Shown: one piece after another, positions 38,404 through 49,105 of the stretch | How positions within the stretch are numbered: position 1 is the stretch's first letter | How the letters are laid out: each line of letters begins with the position of its first letter | Assembly (NCBI RefSeq): GCF_018499875.1 | Contig: NZ_JAHBAY010000006.1 | Span: forward strand, 310,001 to 374,000 | Direction: 5' to 3' | Source: Kineosporia corallincola | Lineage (GTDB): Bacteria; Actinomycetota; Actinomycetes; Actinomycetales; Kineosporiaceae | Length of the DNA: 64,000 bases | The notes under the pieces: generated by a model | Database searches by the model: none | Seen by the model: only the letters and a program-made list of their open reading frames with translations | Told to the model about the DNA's origin: nothing | Made by a program: the position numbers and the translations under genes

Positions 38404-38811
38404 GTGACCTCGCTGGTCTACTTCTCCAGCGCCTCCGGCAACACCCACCGCTTCGTGCGCAAACTCGGCCTGCCGGCCGAGCGCATCCCGTTGCGCCCCA
38501 CCGAGCCCTTCCTGCGCGTGAACGATCCGTACGTGCTGGTGGCGCCCACCTACGGGGGCGGCAACGAGGGCGGTGCGGTGCCCCGGCAGGTGGTGCGGTT
38601 TCTCAACGACGAGCACAACCGGTCGCTGATCCGCGGGGTGATCGCGGCCGGCAACACCAACTTCGGCAGTGCCTACGGCATCGCCGGAGACATTATTGCG
38701 GCGAAATGCCAGGTGCCGTACCTGTTCGCCTTCGAACTCATGGGAACGAGCGACGACGTGCAGCGCGTCCTCGAGGGATTGGAACGATTTTGGCGGCGAC
38801 AGCCAGTGTGA
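38404..38811 (+). CDS. nrdI: NrdI flavodoxin-like RNR activator
   Basis: 135-aa FMN protein that supplies oxidant for assembling the dimanganese-tyrosyl radical of Nrd[19 protein letters not shown] is the phosphate-binding loop; [10 protein letters not shown] and [16 protein letters not shown] are further NrdI motifs. GTG 38404 directly follows the nrdH stop. Its stop overlaps the nrdE GTG by 4 nt. Confidence 0.94.
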   Translation: MTSLVYFSSASGNTHRFVRKLGLPAERIPLRPTEPFLRVNDPYVLVAPTYGGGNEGGAVPRQVVRFLNDEHNRSLIRGVIAAGNTNFGSAYGIAGDIIAAKCQVPYLFAFELMGTSDDVQRVLEGLERFWRRQPV

Positions 38812-40925
38812 CGGACGTGCTGGATTACCATTCGCTCAACGCGATGCTCAACCTGTACGGACCGGACGGCGAGATCCAGTTCGACCGGGACCGCGAGGCG
38901 GCCCGGCAGTTCTTCCTCCAGCACGTCAACCAGAACACGGTGTTCTTCCACGATCTGGAGGAGAAACTCGCCTATCTGGTCGAGAACCACTACTACGAGC
39001 GCGAGGTGCTCGACCGGTACCGCCCGGAGTTCGTCAAACAGCTCTACCAGCACGCCTATTCAAAGAAGTTCCGGTTCCCGACGTTTCTCGGGGCGTTCAA
39101 GTTCTACACCTCGTACACCCTGAAGACCTTCGACGGAAAGCGTTACCTGGAACGTTTCGAGGACCGGGTGTCGATGGTCGCGCTCACCCTGGCCGACGGT
39201 GACGAGGCGTTCGCCCTCCAGCTGCTCGACGAGATCATCTCCGGCCGTTTCCAGCCGGCCACGCCGACCTTCCTGAACCTCGGCAAGGCGCAGCGCGGCG
39301 AGGCCGTCTCGTGCTTCCTGCTGCGCATCGAAGACAACATGGAATCCATTGCCCGGGGCATCAATTCCGCACTCCAGCTGTCCAAGCGCGGCGGCGGGGT
39401 GGCCCTGCTGCTGTCGAACATCCGGGAGCACGGCGCCCCGATCAAGCACATCGAGAACCAGTCGTCCGGCGTCATCCCGGTGATGAAACTGCTGGAGGAC
39501 TCCTTCTCGTACGCGAACCAGCTGGGCGCCCGGCAGGGCGCGGGGGCGGTGTACCTGCACGCCCATCATCCGGACATCATGCAGTTCCTCGACACCAAGC
39601 GGGAGAACGCGGACGAGAAGATCCGGATCAAGACGCTCTCGCTGGGCGTGGTGATCCCGGACATCACGTTCGAGCTGGCCAAGAACAACGAGGACATGTA
39701 CCTGTTCTCGCCGTACGACGTGGAACGCGTCTACGGGGTGCCGTTCGCCGACGTCCCGGTGTCGGAGAAGTACCGGGAAATGGTGGACGACGGGAACATC
39801 CGGAAGAAGAAGATCAACGCCCGCGACTTCTTCCAGACGCTGGCCGAGTTGCAGTTCGAGTCCGGTTATCCGTACCTGCTTTTCGAGGACACCGCGAACC
39901 GGGCCAACCCGATCCAGGGCCGGATCACGCACTCGAACCTGTGCTCGGAGATTCTCCAGGTCTCCACCCCGTCGACGTTCAACGCCGATCTGTCGTACGA
40001 CCATGTCGGCCGCGACATCTCGTGCAACCTGGGGTCGCTGAACATCGCCATGACGATGGACTCCCCGGATTTCGGCCGCACCGTGGAGACCGCCGTCCGG
40101 GCTCTGACCGCGGTGTCCGACCGCACCTCGATCGAGTCGGTGCCCTCGGTGAAGCGAGCCAACGAGGGTGGGCACGCGATCGGGCTCGGCCAGATGAACC
40201 TGCACGGATACCTCGCCCGGGAACGCGTGTTCTACGGTTCCGACGAGGGTCTCGACTTCACCAACCTGTACTTCTACACGGTGGCCTACCACGCGATCCG
40301 GGCGTCGAACCGGCTGGCCGCCGAACGCGGGCAGAAGTTCCTGGGTTTCGAGAACTCGGCCTACGCCGACGGTTCGTATTTCGAGAAGTACGTCACGCAG
40401 CCCTGGAAGCCGCGCACCGCACGCGTCCACCAGCTCTTCGAGAAGGCCGGCGTCGCGATCCCGACCCAGGACGACTGGCGGGCGCTGGCCGCCTCGGTGC
40501 GTGAGCACGGCCTGTACAACCAGAACCTCCAGGCGGTGCCCCCGACCGGCTCGATCTCGTACATCAACAACTCCACCTCCTCGATCCACCCGATCGTCTC
40601 GAAGATCGAGATCCGCAAGGAGGGCAAGCTCGGCCGCGTGTACTACCCGGCGCCGTTCATGACGAACGACAACCTGGACTACTACCAGGACGCGTACGAG
40701 ATCGGCCCGGAGAAGATCATCGACACCTACGCCGAGGCCACCCAGCACGTCGACCAAGGGCTCTCGCTGACGCTGTTCTTCAAGGACACGGCCACCACCC
40801 GCGACATCAACCGGGCGCAGATCTACGCCTGGCGCAAGGGAATCAAGACGCTGTACTACATCCGGCTGCGGCAGATGGCCCTGGAGGGCACCGAGGTCGA
40901 GGGCTGCGTCTCCTGCATGCTCTGA
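38808..40925 (+). CDS. nrdE: Class Ib ribonucleotide reductase alpha subunit
   Basis: 705-aa catalytic subunit reducing ribonucleoside diphosphates. Active-site cysteines lie in [17 protein letters not shown] and [10 protein letters not shown]; the C-terminal redox pair is in GCVSCML, reduced by Nrd[21 protein letters not shown] is the conserved phosphate-site loop. There is no N-terminal ATP cone, as expected for class Ib. GTG 38808 ([18 protein letters not shown]) overlaps the nrdI stop; the longer open frame to 38706 lies inside nrdI. It is followed 15 nt later by nrdF. Confidence 0.96.
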   Translation: MTDVLDYHSLNAMLNLYGPDGEIQFDRDREAARQFFLQHVNQNTVFFHDLEEKLAYLVENHYYEREVLDRYRPEFVKQLYQHAYSKKFRFPTFLGAFKFYTSYTLKTFDGKRYLERFEDRVSMVALTLADGDEAFALQLLDEIISGRFQPATPTFLNLGKAQRGEAVSCFLLRIEDNMESIARGINSALQLSKRGGGVALLLSNIREHGAPIKHIENQSSGVIPVMKLLEDSFSYANQLGARQGAGAVYLHAHHPDIMQFLDTKRENADEKIRIKTLSLGVVIPDITFELAKNNEDMYLFSPYDVERVYGVPFADVPVSEKYREMVDDGNIRKKKINARDFFQTLAELQFESGYPYLLFEDTANRANPIQGRITHSNLCSEILQVSTPSTFNADLSYDHVGRDISCNLGSLNIAMTMDSPDFGRTVETAVRALTAVSDRTSIESVPSVKRANEGGHAIGLGQMNLHGYLARERVFYGSDEGLDFTNLYFYTVAYHAIRASNRLAAERGQKFLGFENSAYADGSYFEKYVTQPWKPRTARVHQLFEKAGVAIPTQDDWRALAASVREHGLYNQNLQAVPPTGSISYINNSTSSIHPIVSKIEIRKEGKLGRVYYPAPFMTNDNLDYYQDAYEIGPEKIIDTYAEATQHVDQGLSLTLFFKDTATTRDINRAQIYAWRKGIKTLYYIRLRQMALEGTEVEGCVSCML

Positions 40926-41906
<981 letters not shown>

Positions 41907-41911
41907 CGGCC

Positions 41912-41938
41912 GTGGCCGGCGTCGCGGACGCCGGCCAC
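41912..41938. terminator. Terminator after nrdHIEF
   Basis: A 12-bp perfect stem (41912-41923 with 41927-41938) with a 3-nt loop begins 5 nt after the nrdF stop, in a short gap before the convergent TetR gene. Confidence 0.75.
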
Positions 41939-41955
41939 CCTCGGTCCGCGCTCTC

Positions 41956-42654
41956 TCAGTCCTCGCCGGTCGCCGGCCGGAAGTCGGCCAGCTGGTTCTG
42001 GAGGCCGTCAAAGATCGCCTCCAAGCCGAATTCGAAGCTCTGGTCAGGCGCCCTGGAGTAGTCCTCGTCGGTGACCACCGCCAGCCGGGCGCGCAGCCGG
42101 GGGAACTCCATCGCAATCTCTCCCTGGTGGGCCATCGCGTTGCTGATCAGCTGGTCGGCGTCGGTGCCCTCCCGGTTCAGTCGACGTCGCAACGACACCC
42201 CCGCCGCCTCACCGAGCGCGTTACCCAGGACGAAGGTGAACACCGTGGCAGCAGCCTGATCGGCCTGGGCCCCCACGAAACCGGCCTGCTCGTAGACATT
42301 CAGGGTGTGATCGTCGTGCCGGGCCTTGCCCCGGCCACCCATCAGGTGCGTGCCGAGGGCCTGCACCAGCCACGGATGCCGCACCATCATCTCGAACTCG
42401 GACCTTGCCATCAACATGCCGGCGGCCCGCCAGGAGTGCTCCTCCAGTGACGGCAGCTCGACCTCGTGCCAGACCTGATCGCCGGCCAGCTCAACCAGGT
42501 TGTCCTTGTTCTGGACGTGCCAGTAGACGGCCGTGGCGGCGGAGTTCAGCCGGTCGCCCAGCGTCCTCATGTTCAGCCCTTCCAGGCCCTCCGAGTCGAG
42601 GAGCTCGATCGCCGCCTGGACGATGCGCTCCCGCGTCAGCGCTTTGCGAGCCAT
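41956..42654 (-). CDS. TetR-family repressor of the adjacent DrrAB-like exporter
   Basis: 232 aa. N-terminal helix-turn-helix (RERIVQAAIELLDSEGLEGLNMRTLGDRLN, with SAATAVYWHVQNKDNLVELA) and a C-terminal domain of the tetracycline-repressor class with MVRHPWLVQALGTHL and HTLNVYEQAGF. ATG 42654 is the start. It is divergent from an ABC drug exporter across 310 bp containing at least five copies of a TGMAC-N3-GTTCA element, one of them about 20 bp from its own start, so it probably represses both itself and the exporter until a drug binds. Confidence 0.88.
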   Translation of the reverse strand: MARKALTRERIVQAAIELLDSEGLEGLNMRTLGDRLNSAATAVYWHVQNKDNLVELAGDQVWHEVELPSLEEHSWRAAGMLMARSEFEMMVRHPWLVQALGTHLMGGRGKARHDDHTLNVYEQAGFVGAQADQAAATVFTFVLGNALGEAAGVSLRRRLNREGTDADQLISNAMAHQGEIAMEFPRLRARLAVVTDEDYSRAPDQSFEFGLEAIFDGLQNQLADFRPATGED

Positions 42655-42674
42655 CGGCTCAGGCTACCCGAACT

Positions 42675-42704
42675 TGCACATAGTTCAGGAACGGCCAGTT
42701 CCTG
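42675..42704. promoter_or_regulatory. TetR-proximal operator plus GTTCC inverted repeat
   Basis: TGCAC-ATA-GTTCA (42675-42687) has the same form as the exporter-side repeats. It overlaps a perfect 7-bp inverted repeat with 5-nt spacer, CAGGAAC-GGCCA-GTTCCTG (42686-42704). The position just upstream of the repressor start suggests autoregulation. Confidence 0.6.
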
Positions 42705-42807
42705 GCGTCGACGGTCCGGGGGCCCCGTCGACGACCCTCACTTCCTTCACCGGCCGCGCCCCGACATCGGCGCGCACAGCAGTCCGGACGCACCCCACGG
42801 GGCCACT

Positions 42808-42887
42808 CGAACATTGTTCAAGTTTTTTCTTGCACGCCGTTCAATTTCTCCTGCACACTGTTCAGGTCAGAACTTGAACGCTGTTCA
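42808..42887. promoter_or_regulatory. Array of four phased operator repeats upstream of the ABC exporter
   Basis: CGAAC-ATT-GTTCA (42808-42820), TGCAC-GCC-GTTCA (42831-42843), TGCAC-ACT-GTTCA (42852-42864) and TGAAC-GCT-GTTCA (42875-42887). Starts are 23, 21 and 23 bp apart, about two helical turns, placing the sites on one face of the DNA. The last copy is a perfect palindrome. The divergent TetR protein is the likely binder. Confidence 0.75.
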
Positions 42888-42964
42888 GCGACTCCCCGGC
42901 GCTGGTTGCATCAACGACGGCGATCGTCTGACGCCCATCTCGACGACTTGATTGCGAGGGCACC

Positions 42965-43941
<977 letters not shown>

Positions 43942-43945
<4 letters not shown>

Positions 43946-44709
43946 CCACCACCGACATCACCACCATGCTGCGGCGCAACATCAAGAGCCAGTTGCGCTA
44001 CCCGGTGACGATTTTCGCCATCATCGGGATTCCCGTCCTGTTCCTGCTGCTGTTCGTCTACGTGTTCGGCGGCGCCCTGGCCGAGGCCGTCGACGTCAGC
44101 GGCTCCCAGGACTACGTCGACTACGTGCTGCCCGGCCTGATCATCATGACCGCGGCGGCCGGGCTGCTCGGCACCTCCACGTCGACCAGCGTGGACATGA
44201 CCGAGGGCATCATCACCCGCTTCCGCACGATGGCCATCTTCCGGCCCTCGATCCTCATCGCCCGGGTGCTCTCCAGCGTCCTCCAGACCCTGGCCAGCAT
44301 GCTCTTCGTCTTCGTCGTCGCCCTGCTGATGGGGCTCTCGCCGAACGCGACAGCCGTCGAATGGCTGGCCATCGTCGGTGTTCTCGCCCTGATCAGCTTC
44401 TCCCTGTCGTGGCTCGGCCTGGCCTTCGGGCTGGCGGCCAAGACGATCGACGCGGCCAGCAACGCGCCGTTCCCGCTGATCCTCATGCCGCTGGTCGGCT
44501 CCGGCATCGTGCCCACCGACTCGATGCCCACCGTGGTCCGCTGGTTCGCCGAGTACCAGCCCTTCACACCGATGATCGAGACCCTGCGCGGTCTGCTCAA
44601 CGGCAGCGAGATCGGCGACAGCGCACTGCTCACGTTCGCCTGGTGCCTGGGCATCACCGTGCTCGGCTTCATCTGGTCCGTCCGGGCCTTCAACCGCGAC
44701 CGTTCCTGA
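43942..44709 (+). CDS. ABC-2 type drug-export permease, DrrB-like
   Basis: 255-aa membrane protein with about six helices: ATIFAIIGIPVLFLLLFVY-like first helix, YVLPGLIIMTAAAGLLGTSTS, and the ABC-2 family segment MEGIITRFRTM-like (here DMTEGIITRFRTMAI). The C-terminal TPMIETLRGLLNG and final helix are also typical of DrrB. ATG 43942 overlaps the ATPase stop. Together they form a two-gene exporter of a hydrophobic drug-like compound; the substrate is unknown. Confidence 0.91.
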
Positions 44710-44760
44710 AACGCGTAGCCTTACGGTGAGGATCGGTGCACCCGGCCGATCCGGCCGTCA

Positions 44761-44783
44761 CCCGGGCCCTTCGGTGGCCCGGG
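44761..44783 (+). terminator. Terminator after the DrrAB-like operon
   Basis: A perfect 8-bp GC stem (44761-44768 with 44776-44783) with a 7-nt loop containing TTCGG lies about 50 nt past the permease stop. Confidence 0.6.
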
Positions 44784-44875
44784 GATCCGAGTGGGGTAAT
44801 CCGGCATCGATTCCTCACCCGGGCGAGCACCGTGGCCGAAGGTGACCCCTGAGTCGCCTCCGGGAGGGGAATCGA

Positions 44876-44944
44876 ATGGGCACGTGCTCCGTGTGCGGCG
44901 CCGCCGGACAGGCCGGCCACTCATTCCGTGGCGACGTTTTCTGA
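44876..44944 (+). CDS. Possible 22-aa micro-protein with a CxxC motif
   Basis: ATG 44876 lies behind a strong GGGAGGGG site and encodes MGTCSVCGAAGQAGHSFRGD followed by VF and a stop. The CSVCG knuckle and a later His could bind zinc, or it may be the start of a broken larger zinc-ribbon protein. It is too short for codon statistics to be decisive. It sits between the exporter operon terminator and the tRNA-Ala region. Confidence 0.3.
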   Translation: MGTCSVCGAAGQAGHSFRGDVF

Positions 44945-45040
44945 TCTCTGCCCGATCACCTCCGCCCGATCACCTCGGCCCGGAGCCTCAACAACAGCGC
45001 TTACCAGTTTCAGCAGAAATCCGCCGGTTCCTCCGAGTTC

Positions 45041-45082
45041 AGCCCCCCGGCCCCAAGCTCCGAATCCGGGGGGTCAGCGGAT
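45041..45082. repeat. ~40-bp direct repeat, copy 1 (downstream of tRNA-Ala)
   Basis: Matches 45275-45314 except for one extra C in each of two runs. It contains arms CCCCCCGG (45043-45050) and CCGGGGGG that can pair. The copy includes a duplicate of the last codons and stop of paaK, read on the minus strand. Confidence 0.85.
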
Positions 45083-45135
45083 GACAGTCGCTGCCGGACG
45101 GGAGCATCGCGCTGTACTGACCTGCTGACAAAGCC

Positions 45136-45175
45136 GTCAGGGGCGGTCTCCCGAAACCGGGAAACCGCCCCTGAC
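45136..45175. terminator. Terminator downstream of tRNA-Ala
   Basis: A 12-bp perfect stem (45136-45147 with 45164-45175), containing a second TCCCG/CGGGA stem, begins 6 nt after the tRNA 3' end on the minus strand. Confidence 0.8.
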
Positions 45176-45181
45176 CTGCGG

Positions 45182-45255
45182 TGGAGCTATAGGGATTTGA
45201 ACCCTAGACCCCCTCGATGCGAACGAGGTGCGCTACCAGACTGCGCTATAGCCCC
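45182..45255 (-). tRNA. tRNA-Ala (anticodon CGC)
   Basis: 74-nt cloverleaf on the minus strand. The acceptor stem pairs GGGGCTA with TAGCTCC and includes the G3:U70 pair that marks alanine tRNA. The D arm has GCGCAGTCTGGTAGCGC, the anticodon loop is TTCGCAT, and the T arm has the GGTTCAAATCC loop. The discriminator base is A73. CCA is not encoded. It reads GCG codons. Confidence 0.96.
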
Positions 45256-45274
45256 AACGAGAAGAAACACTAGC

Positions 45275-45314
45275 AGCCCCCGGCCCCAAGCTCCGAATCG
45301 GGGGGTCAGCGGAT
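45275..45314. repeat. ~40-bp direct repeat, copy 2 (upstream of tRNA-Ala, over the paaK end)
   Basis: Partner of 45041-45082. It covers the paaK stop codon and probably forms the paaK terminator hairpin on the minus strand (CCCCCG with CGGGGG). Confidence 0.85.
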
Positions 45315-46613
45315 CGGGCGCCGGTCCACCAGCCGGCGCATCTTGCCCACCGACCGCTCGATCGTGTGCGGATCGACCACGCTGACCTCGATCGAGACGC
45401 CGATCCGGTTCTTCACCATCCGGCCCAGGCCGGCCCCGGCGGTGGCGGCCGCCGCCGGTGACGCGGCCGCACGGCGCTCCACCACCACGGTCATCGAGTC
45501 CAGGTGGCCCTGTCGGTCGAGCACGCACTGGAAGTGCGGGCTGAGGGCGGGCAGGCCGAGGATCAGTTCCTCCACCTGGGTCGGGAACAGGTTCACCCCG
45601 CGCAGGATGATCATGTCGTCGCTGCGTCCGGTGATCTTCTCCATCCGCCGCATCGTGCGGGCCGTGCCGGGCAGCAGCCGGGTCAGGTCGCGGGTGCGGT
45701 AGCGGATCACCGGCATCGCCTGCTTGGTCAGCGAGGTGAACACCAGCTCGCCCTCGGTCCCGTCGGGCAGCACGTCACCGGTCACCGGGTCGACCACCTC
45801 CGGGTAGAAGTGGTCCTCCCACACGTGCAGGCCGTCCTTGGTCTCGACGCACTCCGAGGCCACGCCCGGCCCGATCACCTCGGACAAGCCGTAGATGTCC
45901 ACGGCGTCGATGCCCAGGCGTTCCTCCATCTCCCGGCGCATCTCGTTGGTCCACGGCTCGGCGCCGAAGATCCCGATGCGCAGGGACGACGAGCGCGGGT
46001 CGATCCCCTGGCGTTCCATCTCGTCGATCAGGTTGAGCATGTACGAGGGGGTGACCATGATGATCTCCGGACGGAAGTCGCCGATCAGCTGGACCTGCCG
46101 CTCGGTCATCCCGCCGGAGACCGGAACCACGGTGCAGCCCAGACGTTCCGCGCCGGCGTGCGCCCCGAGCCCTCCGGTGAACAGGCCGTAGCCGTAGGCG
46201 TTGTGCAGCACCATGCCGCGGCGCCCGCCCGCGGCGCGGATCGAGCGCGCCACCACGTCCGCCCACACGTCCAGGTCACCCCGGGTGTAGCCGACCACGG
46301 TGGGACGCCCGGTGGTGCCGGAGGAGGCGTGCACGCGGGCCACCTGCTCACGCGGCACGGCGAACATCCCGAACGGGTAGTTGCGGCGCAGGTCGTCCTT
46401 GGTCGTGAACGGGAGCCCGGCCAGGTCGGACAGCTCACGGACGTCGTCCGGGTGGGCCCCCACGGCCTCGAACGCCGCCCGGTAGTGGGCCACGTGGTCG
46501 TAGGCGTGCCGCACGCTCCACCGCAGCCTCTCGGTCTGCACCGCGCGCAGCTCGTCCGCCGAGGCGGTCTCGATCGGGTCCAGGTCGCCGGGGCGGGGGT
46601 CGGGATCGGGCAT
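45306..46613 (-). CDS. paaK: Phenylacetate-CoA ligase
   Basis: 435-aa adenylate-forming enzyme activating phenylacetate to phenylacetyl-CoA, the entry step for the paa cluster 8-18 kb to the left. Motifs are the P-loop SSGTTGRPTVVGYTRGD near residue 95, AYGYGLFTGGLGAHAG, DIYGLSEVIGPGVA, and the C-terminal hinge and lysine region GRSDDMIILRGVNLFP. ATG 46613 has GGAGGAA 7 nt upstream; upstream in-frame starts are weaker. It is divergent from an AraC-type regulator. Its stop lies within a direct repeat that brackets the neighbouring tRNA. Confidence 0.94.
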   Translation of the reverse strand: MPDPDPRPGDLDPIETASADELRAVQTERLRWSVRHAYDHVAHYRAAFEAVGAHPDDVRELSDLAGLPFTTKDDLRRNYPFGMFAVPREQVARVHASSGTTGRPTVVGYTRGDLDVWADVVARSIRAAGGRRGMVLHNAYGYGLFTGGLGAHAGAERLGCTVVPVSGGMTERQVQLIGDFRPEIIMVTPSYMLNLIDEMERQGIDPRSSSLRIGIFGAEPWTNEMRREMEERLGIDAVDIYGLSEVIGPGVASECVETKDGLHVWEDHFYPEVVDPVTGDVLPDGTEGELVFTSLTKQAMPVIRYRTRDLTRLLPGTARTMRRMEKITGRSDDMIILRGVNLFPTQVEELILGLPALSPHFQCVLDRQGHLDSMTVVVERRAAASPAAAATAGAGLGRMVKNRIGVSIEVSVVDPHTIERSVGKMRRLVDRRPIR

Positions 46614-46774
46614 GGCGCGTTCCTCCATCGCAACGGACCGGCATCGCAAGCGGCCTTGTGCCTGCTGCGAATGTCGCACCGGCGGGACTCCGGGACTTGA
46701 CCGTCGGCGCAGAGTTCTTGACGTATCGGTGAACGTGACGTGTTGTTGGGGGGTCGTCAGGACGAGGAGGTCCG

Positions 46775-47734
46775 ATGGGTTCGTCCGTTCTGGAACGCTC
46801 CGGCGCCGGGTTCGACGAGTGGGAGCAGCGCATCAGTTCCACCTTCGTACCGCTGCGGGCGCACCGTAAAGCGCTGTCGTCCGGCGAGTTCCACGGACGG
46901 GTCGAGGCCACCCCGCTGGGCTCGGTGGTGCTGGCCGAGGTGACGGCCGACGAGGCCGTGGTGGAGCGCACGCCACGGCTGATCCGCCAGGACGACCCGG
47001 AGTTCTACAAGTTCGCTCTCCAGACCCGTGGCTCCTGCGTGATCGAGCAGGCCGGGCGGCAGGCCCGGCTGGAGCCCGGCGACCTGACCATCTATGACAC
47101 CTCCCGGCCCTACCGGCTCTCGTGCAGCGACCGCTTCCGGATGACCGTCGCGATGTTCCCCCGCAACCTGGTGCGACTGCCCGAGCGGCGGATGTCCGGG
47201 CTGACCGCCGTGCGGCTGGCCGGTGACACCGGGCTGGCTGCGCTGATCACTCCACTGATGCGCAGTCTGGCCGAGAGCCGTTCCCCGGAGCGCGGTTTCA
47301 TCGCTGCACATCTGGGTGACGCGGTGGTCGACCTGGTCACCGCGGCGTTCGCCGAGCAGATGGCGCTGCCGTCCCGCGACGGCGCGGCGCGGTCACACCG
47401 TGCCCTGGTCGCCGAGGTGCACGCCTACATCGACCGGCACCTGGCCGACCCCGGCCTGAACACGCAGTCGGTGGCCGAGGCGCACTACGTGTCGGTGCGC
47501 CACCTCCAGAAGGTGTTCGAGGCCCGCGGCACGTCGATCTCGGCACTCGTGCGCACCCGTCGGCTGGAGCGCTGCCACCGGGACATGAGCGACCCTCAAC
47601 TGGCCGCCACGCCGCTCGCGGTGATCCGGCAGCGCTGGGGTTTCGCCGACGCGGCCCACTTCTCCCGGCTGTTCCGCGCCGCCTACGGCGAGTCCCCCCG
47701 GGAGTTCCGCAAACACCTCAGCGCCCGCCCCTGA
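46775..47734 (+). CDS. AraC-family transcriptional activator, FeaR/NphR-like
   Basis: 319 aa. The N-terminal AraC-binding-like domain (SVVLAEVTADEAVVERTPRLI, LEPGDLTIYDTSRPY) is followed by a C-terminal double helix-turn-helix (YIDRHLADPGLNTQSVAEAHYVSVRHLQKVF-type first HTH, WGFADAAHFSRLFRAAYGESPREFR second HTH). The N-terminal type is found in regulators of aromatic-amine and phenol catabolism. It is divergent from paaK, so activation of paaK in response to an aromatic effector is a reasonable inference. GAGGAGG precedes ATG 46775. Confidence 0.87.
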   Translation: MGSSVLERSGAGFDEWEQRISSTFVPLRAHRKALSSGEFHGRVEATPLGSVVLAEVTADEAVVERTPRLIRQDDPEFYKFALQTRGSCVIEQAGRQARLEPGDLTIYDTSRPYRLSCSDRFRMTVAMFPRNLVRLPERRMSGLTAVRLAGDTGLAALITPLMRSLAESRSPERGFIAAHLGDAVVDLVTAAFAEQMALPSRDGAARSHRALVAEVHAYIDRHLADPGLNTQSVAEAHYVSVRHLQKVFEARGTSISALVRTRRLERCHRDMSDPQLAATPLAVIRQRWGFADAAHFSRLFRAAYGESPREFRKHLSARP

Positions 47735-47968
47735 TCCGGGTGTCTCCCCACCGGTCGCCACCAACTGCAACTTCCTGGCGTTCCACCAACGTCTTGAGAG
47801 ATGTGGGTCGCGGCACCGGCGTTTGCCGGCCCTTCAGGCAGCGCCGCTGTTCAGGCTCCCTCTTCACCGATGACTCTGTGCGGTCGATGTGATCAAAGGG
47901 GTCACCACGAGACGGACATTCCCCTTTAATGGGGCAGCTGTCATCTTTCGAGGCCAGGGAGGGCCAAG

Positions 47969-49069
47969 GTGTTCGGTCGGTATCGGACGGGTGCGATGCT
48001 CGGAGTCGCCGCGGTGATCGTGGTCGCGGGCTGTTCGCCCTCGCCGTCGGACGGCTCGGTCGAGGTCCAGGCAGCCGGCGACCAGGCGTCCCCCGTCGCT
48101 TCCCCGGCGTCCTCGCCGGCCGTCACCACTCCGGCACCGGAGAGCACCCCGAAGAGCGGGCGCGTGCGCATCGCGTTCGGCGGCGACGTGCACTTCGAGG
48201 GTTCCTCGGCCGGCGCGCTGGACGGCGACCTGGGCACCGCGTTCGGCCAGCTCAAGTCGGCCGACCTGGCGATCGTGAACCTGGAGACCGCGATCACCGA
48301 CCGGGGCACCCCGGGCCCGAAGCAGTACACCTTCCGGGCCCCGGCCAAGGCGCTCGACGTGCTGAAGAACTCCGGGGTGGACGTGGTCACCCTGGCCAAC
48401 AACCACGGCATGGACTACGGCCAGGTCGGCCTGCTCGACACCCTGGCCGCCGGCAAGAGCACCGGGCTGCCGATCATCGGCGCGGGCAAGAACCTGCGGG
48501 CGGCCTTCACCCCGTTCACCCGCACCGTGAAGGGCGTCAGGATCGCGGTGTTCGGCGCCACCGACGTGCTCGACAGCTTCGCCATCGGCACCTGGCCGGC
48601 CACCGCCACCCGGCCGGGCCTGGCCTCGTCGAAGGACCAGTACGAGGAACTGCTGCTGGACGCCGTGCGCGAGGCCGCCGCCGACTCCGACGTGGTGGTG
48701 GTGGACCTGCACTGGGGCACCGAGCAGCAGGCCTGCCCGAGCGACCGGCAGCAGGAGCTGGCGCACGCGCTCACCGAGGCCGGGGCGCAGGTCGTGGTCG
48801 GCAGCCACGCCCACGTGCTGGAACCGCACGTGCGCGAGGGCAACACCACGATCCATTACGGGCTGGGCAATTTCGTGTTCTACGCGCACAGCGCCCCGGG
48901 CACCGACACCGGCGTGTACAACGTCGTGGTCGACAAGGACGGGGTGGTGCGCACCACGTGGCTGCCCGGCCGGATCAGCGGCGGCCGGCCGCAGCTGCTC
49001 TCCGGTTCGGCGGCGAAGGCGGCGTCCGCTCAGGAGGACGCCCTGGCCTCGGAGTGCGGTATCGGCTGA
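47969..49069 (+). CDS. CapA-family metallophosphatase-like lipoprotein
   Basis: 366 aa. The N-terminus is a lipoprotein signal with lipobox VVAGC near residue 22, followed by a Ser/Pro/Thr-rich spacer to about residue 62. The rest is the CapA (poly-gamma-glutamate biosynthesis) fold related to calcineurin-like phosphoesterases: RIAFGGDVHF, VNLETAITDRG, VTLANNHGMDYG, VVDLHWGTEQQ and VVGSHAHVLEPH carry the metal-ligand-like residues. It should be anchored to the outer face of the membrane. Whether it makes or trims a polymer is unknown, and no capB/capC genes are near. GTG 47969 has GGGAGGG upstream. Confidence 0.88.
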   Translation: MFGRYRTGAMLGVAAVIVVAGCSPSPSDGSVEVQAAGDQASPVASPASSPAVTTPAPESTPKSGRVRIAFGGDVHFEGSSAGALDGDLGTAFGQLKSADLAIVNLETAITDRGTPGPKQYTFRAPAKALDVLKNSGVDVVTLANNHGMDYGQVGLLDTLAAGKSTGLPIIGAGKNLRAAFTPFTRTVKGVRIAVFGATDVLDSFAIGTWPATATRPGLASSKDQYEELLLDAVREAAADSDVVVVDLHWGTEQQACPSDRQQELAHALTEAGAQVVVGSHAHVLEPHVREGNTTIHYGLGNFVFYAHSAPGTDTGVYNVVVDKDGVVRTTWLPGRISGGRPQLLSGSAAKAASAQEDALASECGIG

Positions 49070-49105
49070 TCCGGCCCGGCCCGCGCCATGGTTACACTCC
49101 CCGGC

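Larger units (their letters stand above)
44710..45181. other. 472-nt intergenic region with hairpins, a micro-ORF and a repeat
   Basis: Apart from the features listed separately (terminator, possible 22-aa ORF, direct repeat, tRNA terminator) no gene was recognised. The first 160 nt are rich in possible stems. Segments GGGGATCC, GGGGTAATCC and GGCCGAA recall parts of the ydaO (c-di-AMP) aptamer, but the diagnostic CAGCTAAC box was not found. Confidence 0.5.

Noticed and set aside
44785-44875. ydaO-type c-di-AMP riboswitch
   Set aside because: Only short matching segments are present; the conserved CAGCTAAC core is missing, so it is kept as a finding and not called.
45182-45314. Integrative element at the tRNA-Ala gene
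   Set aside because: No integrase or cargo genes and the direct repeats do not overlap the tRNA 3' end, so no attachment site is called.
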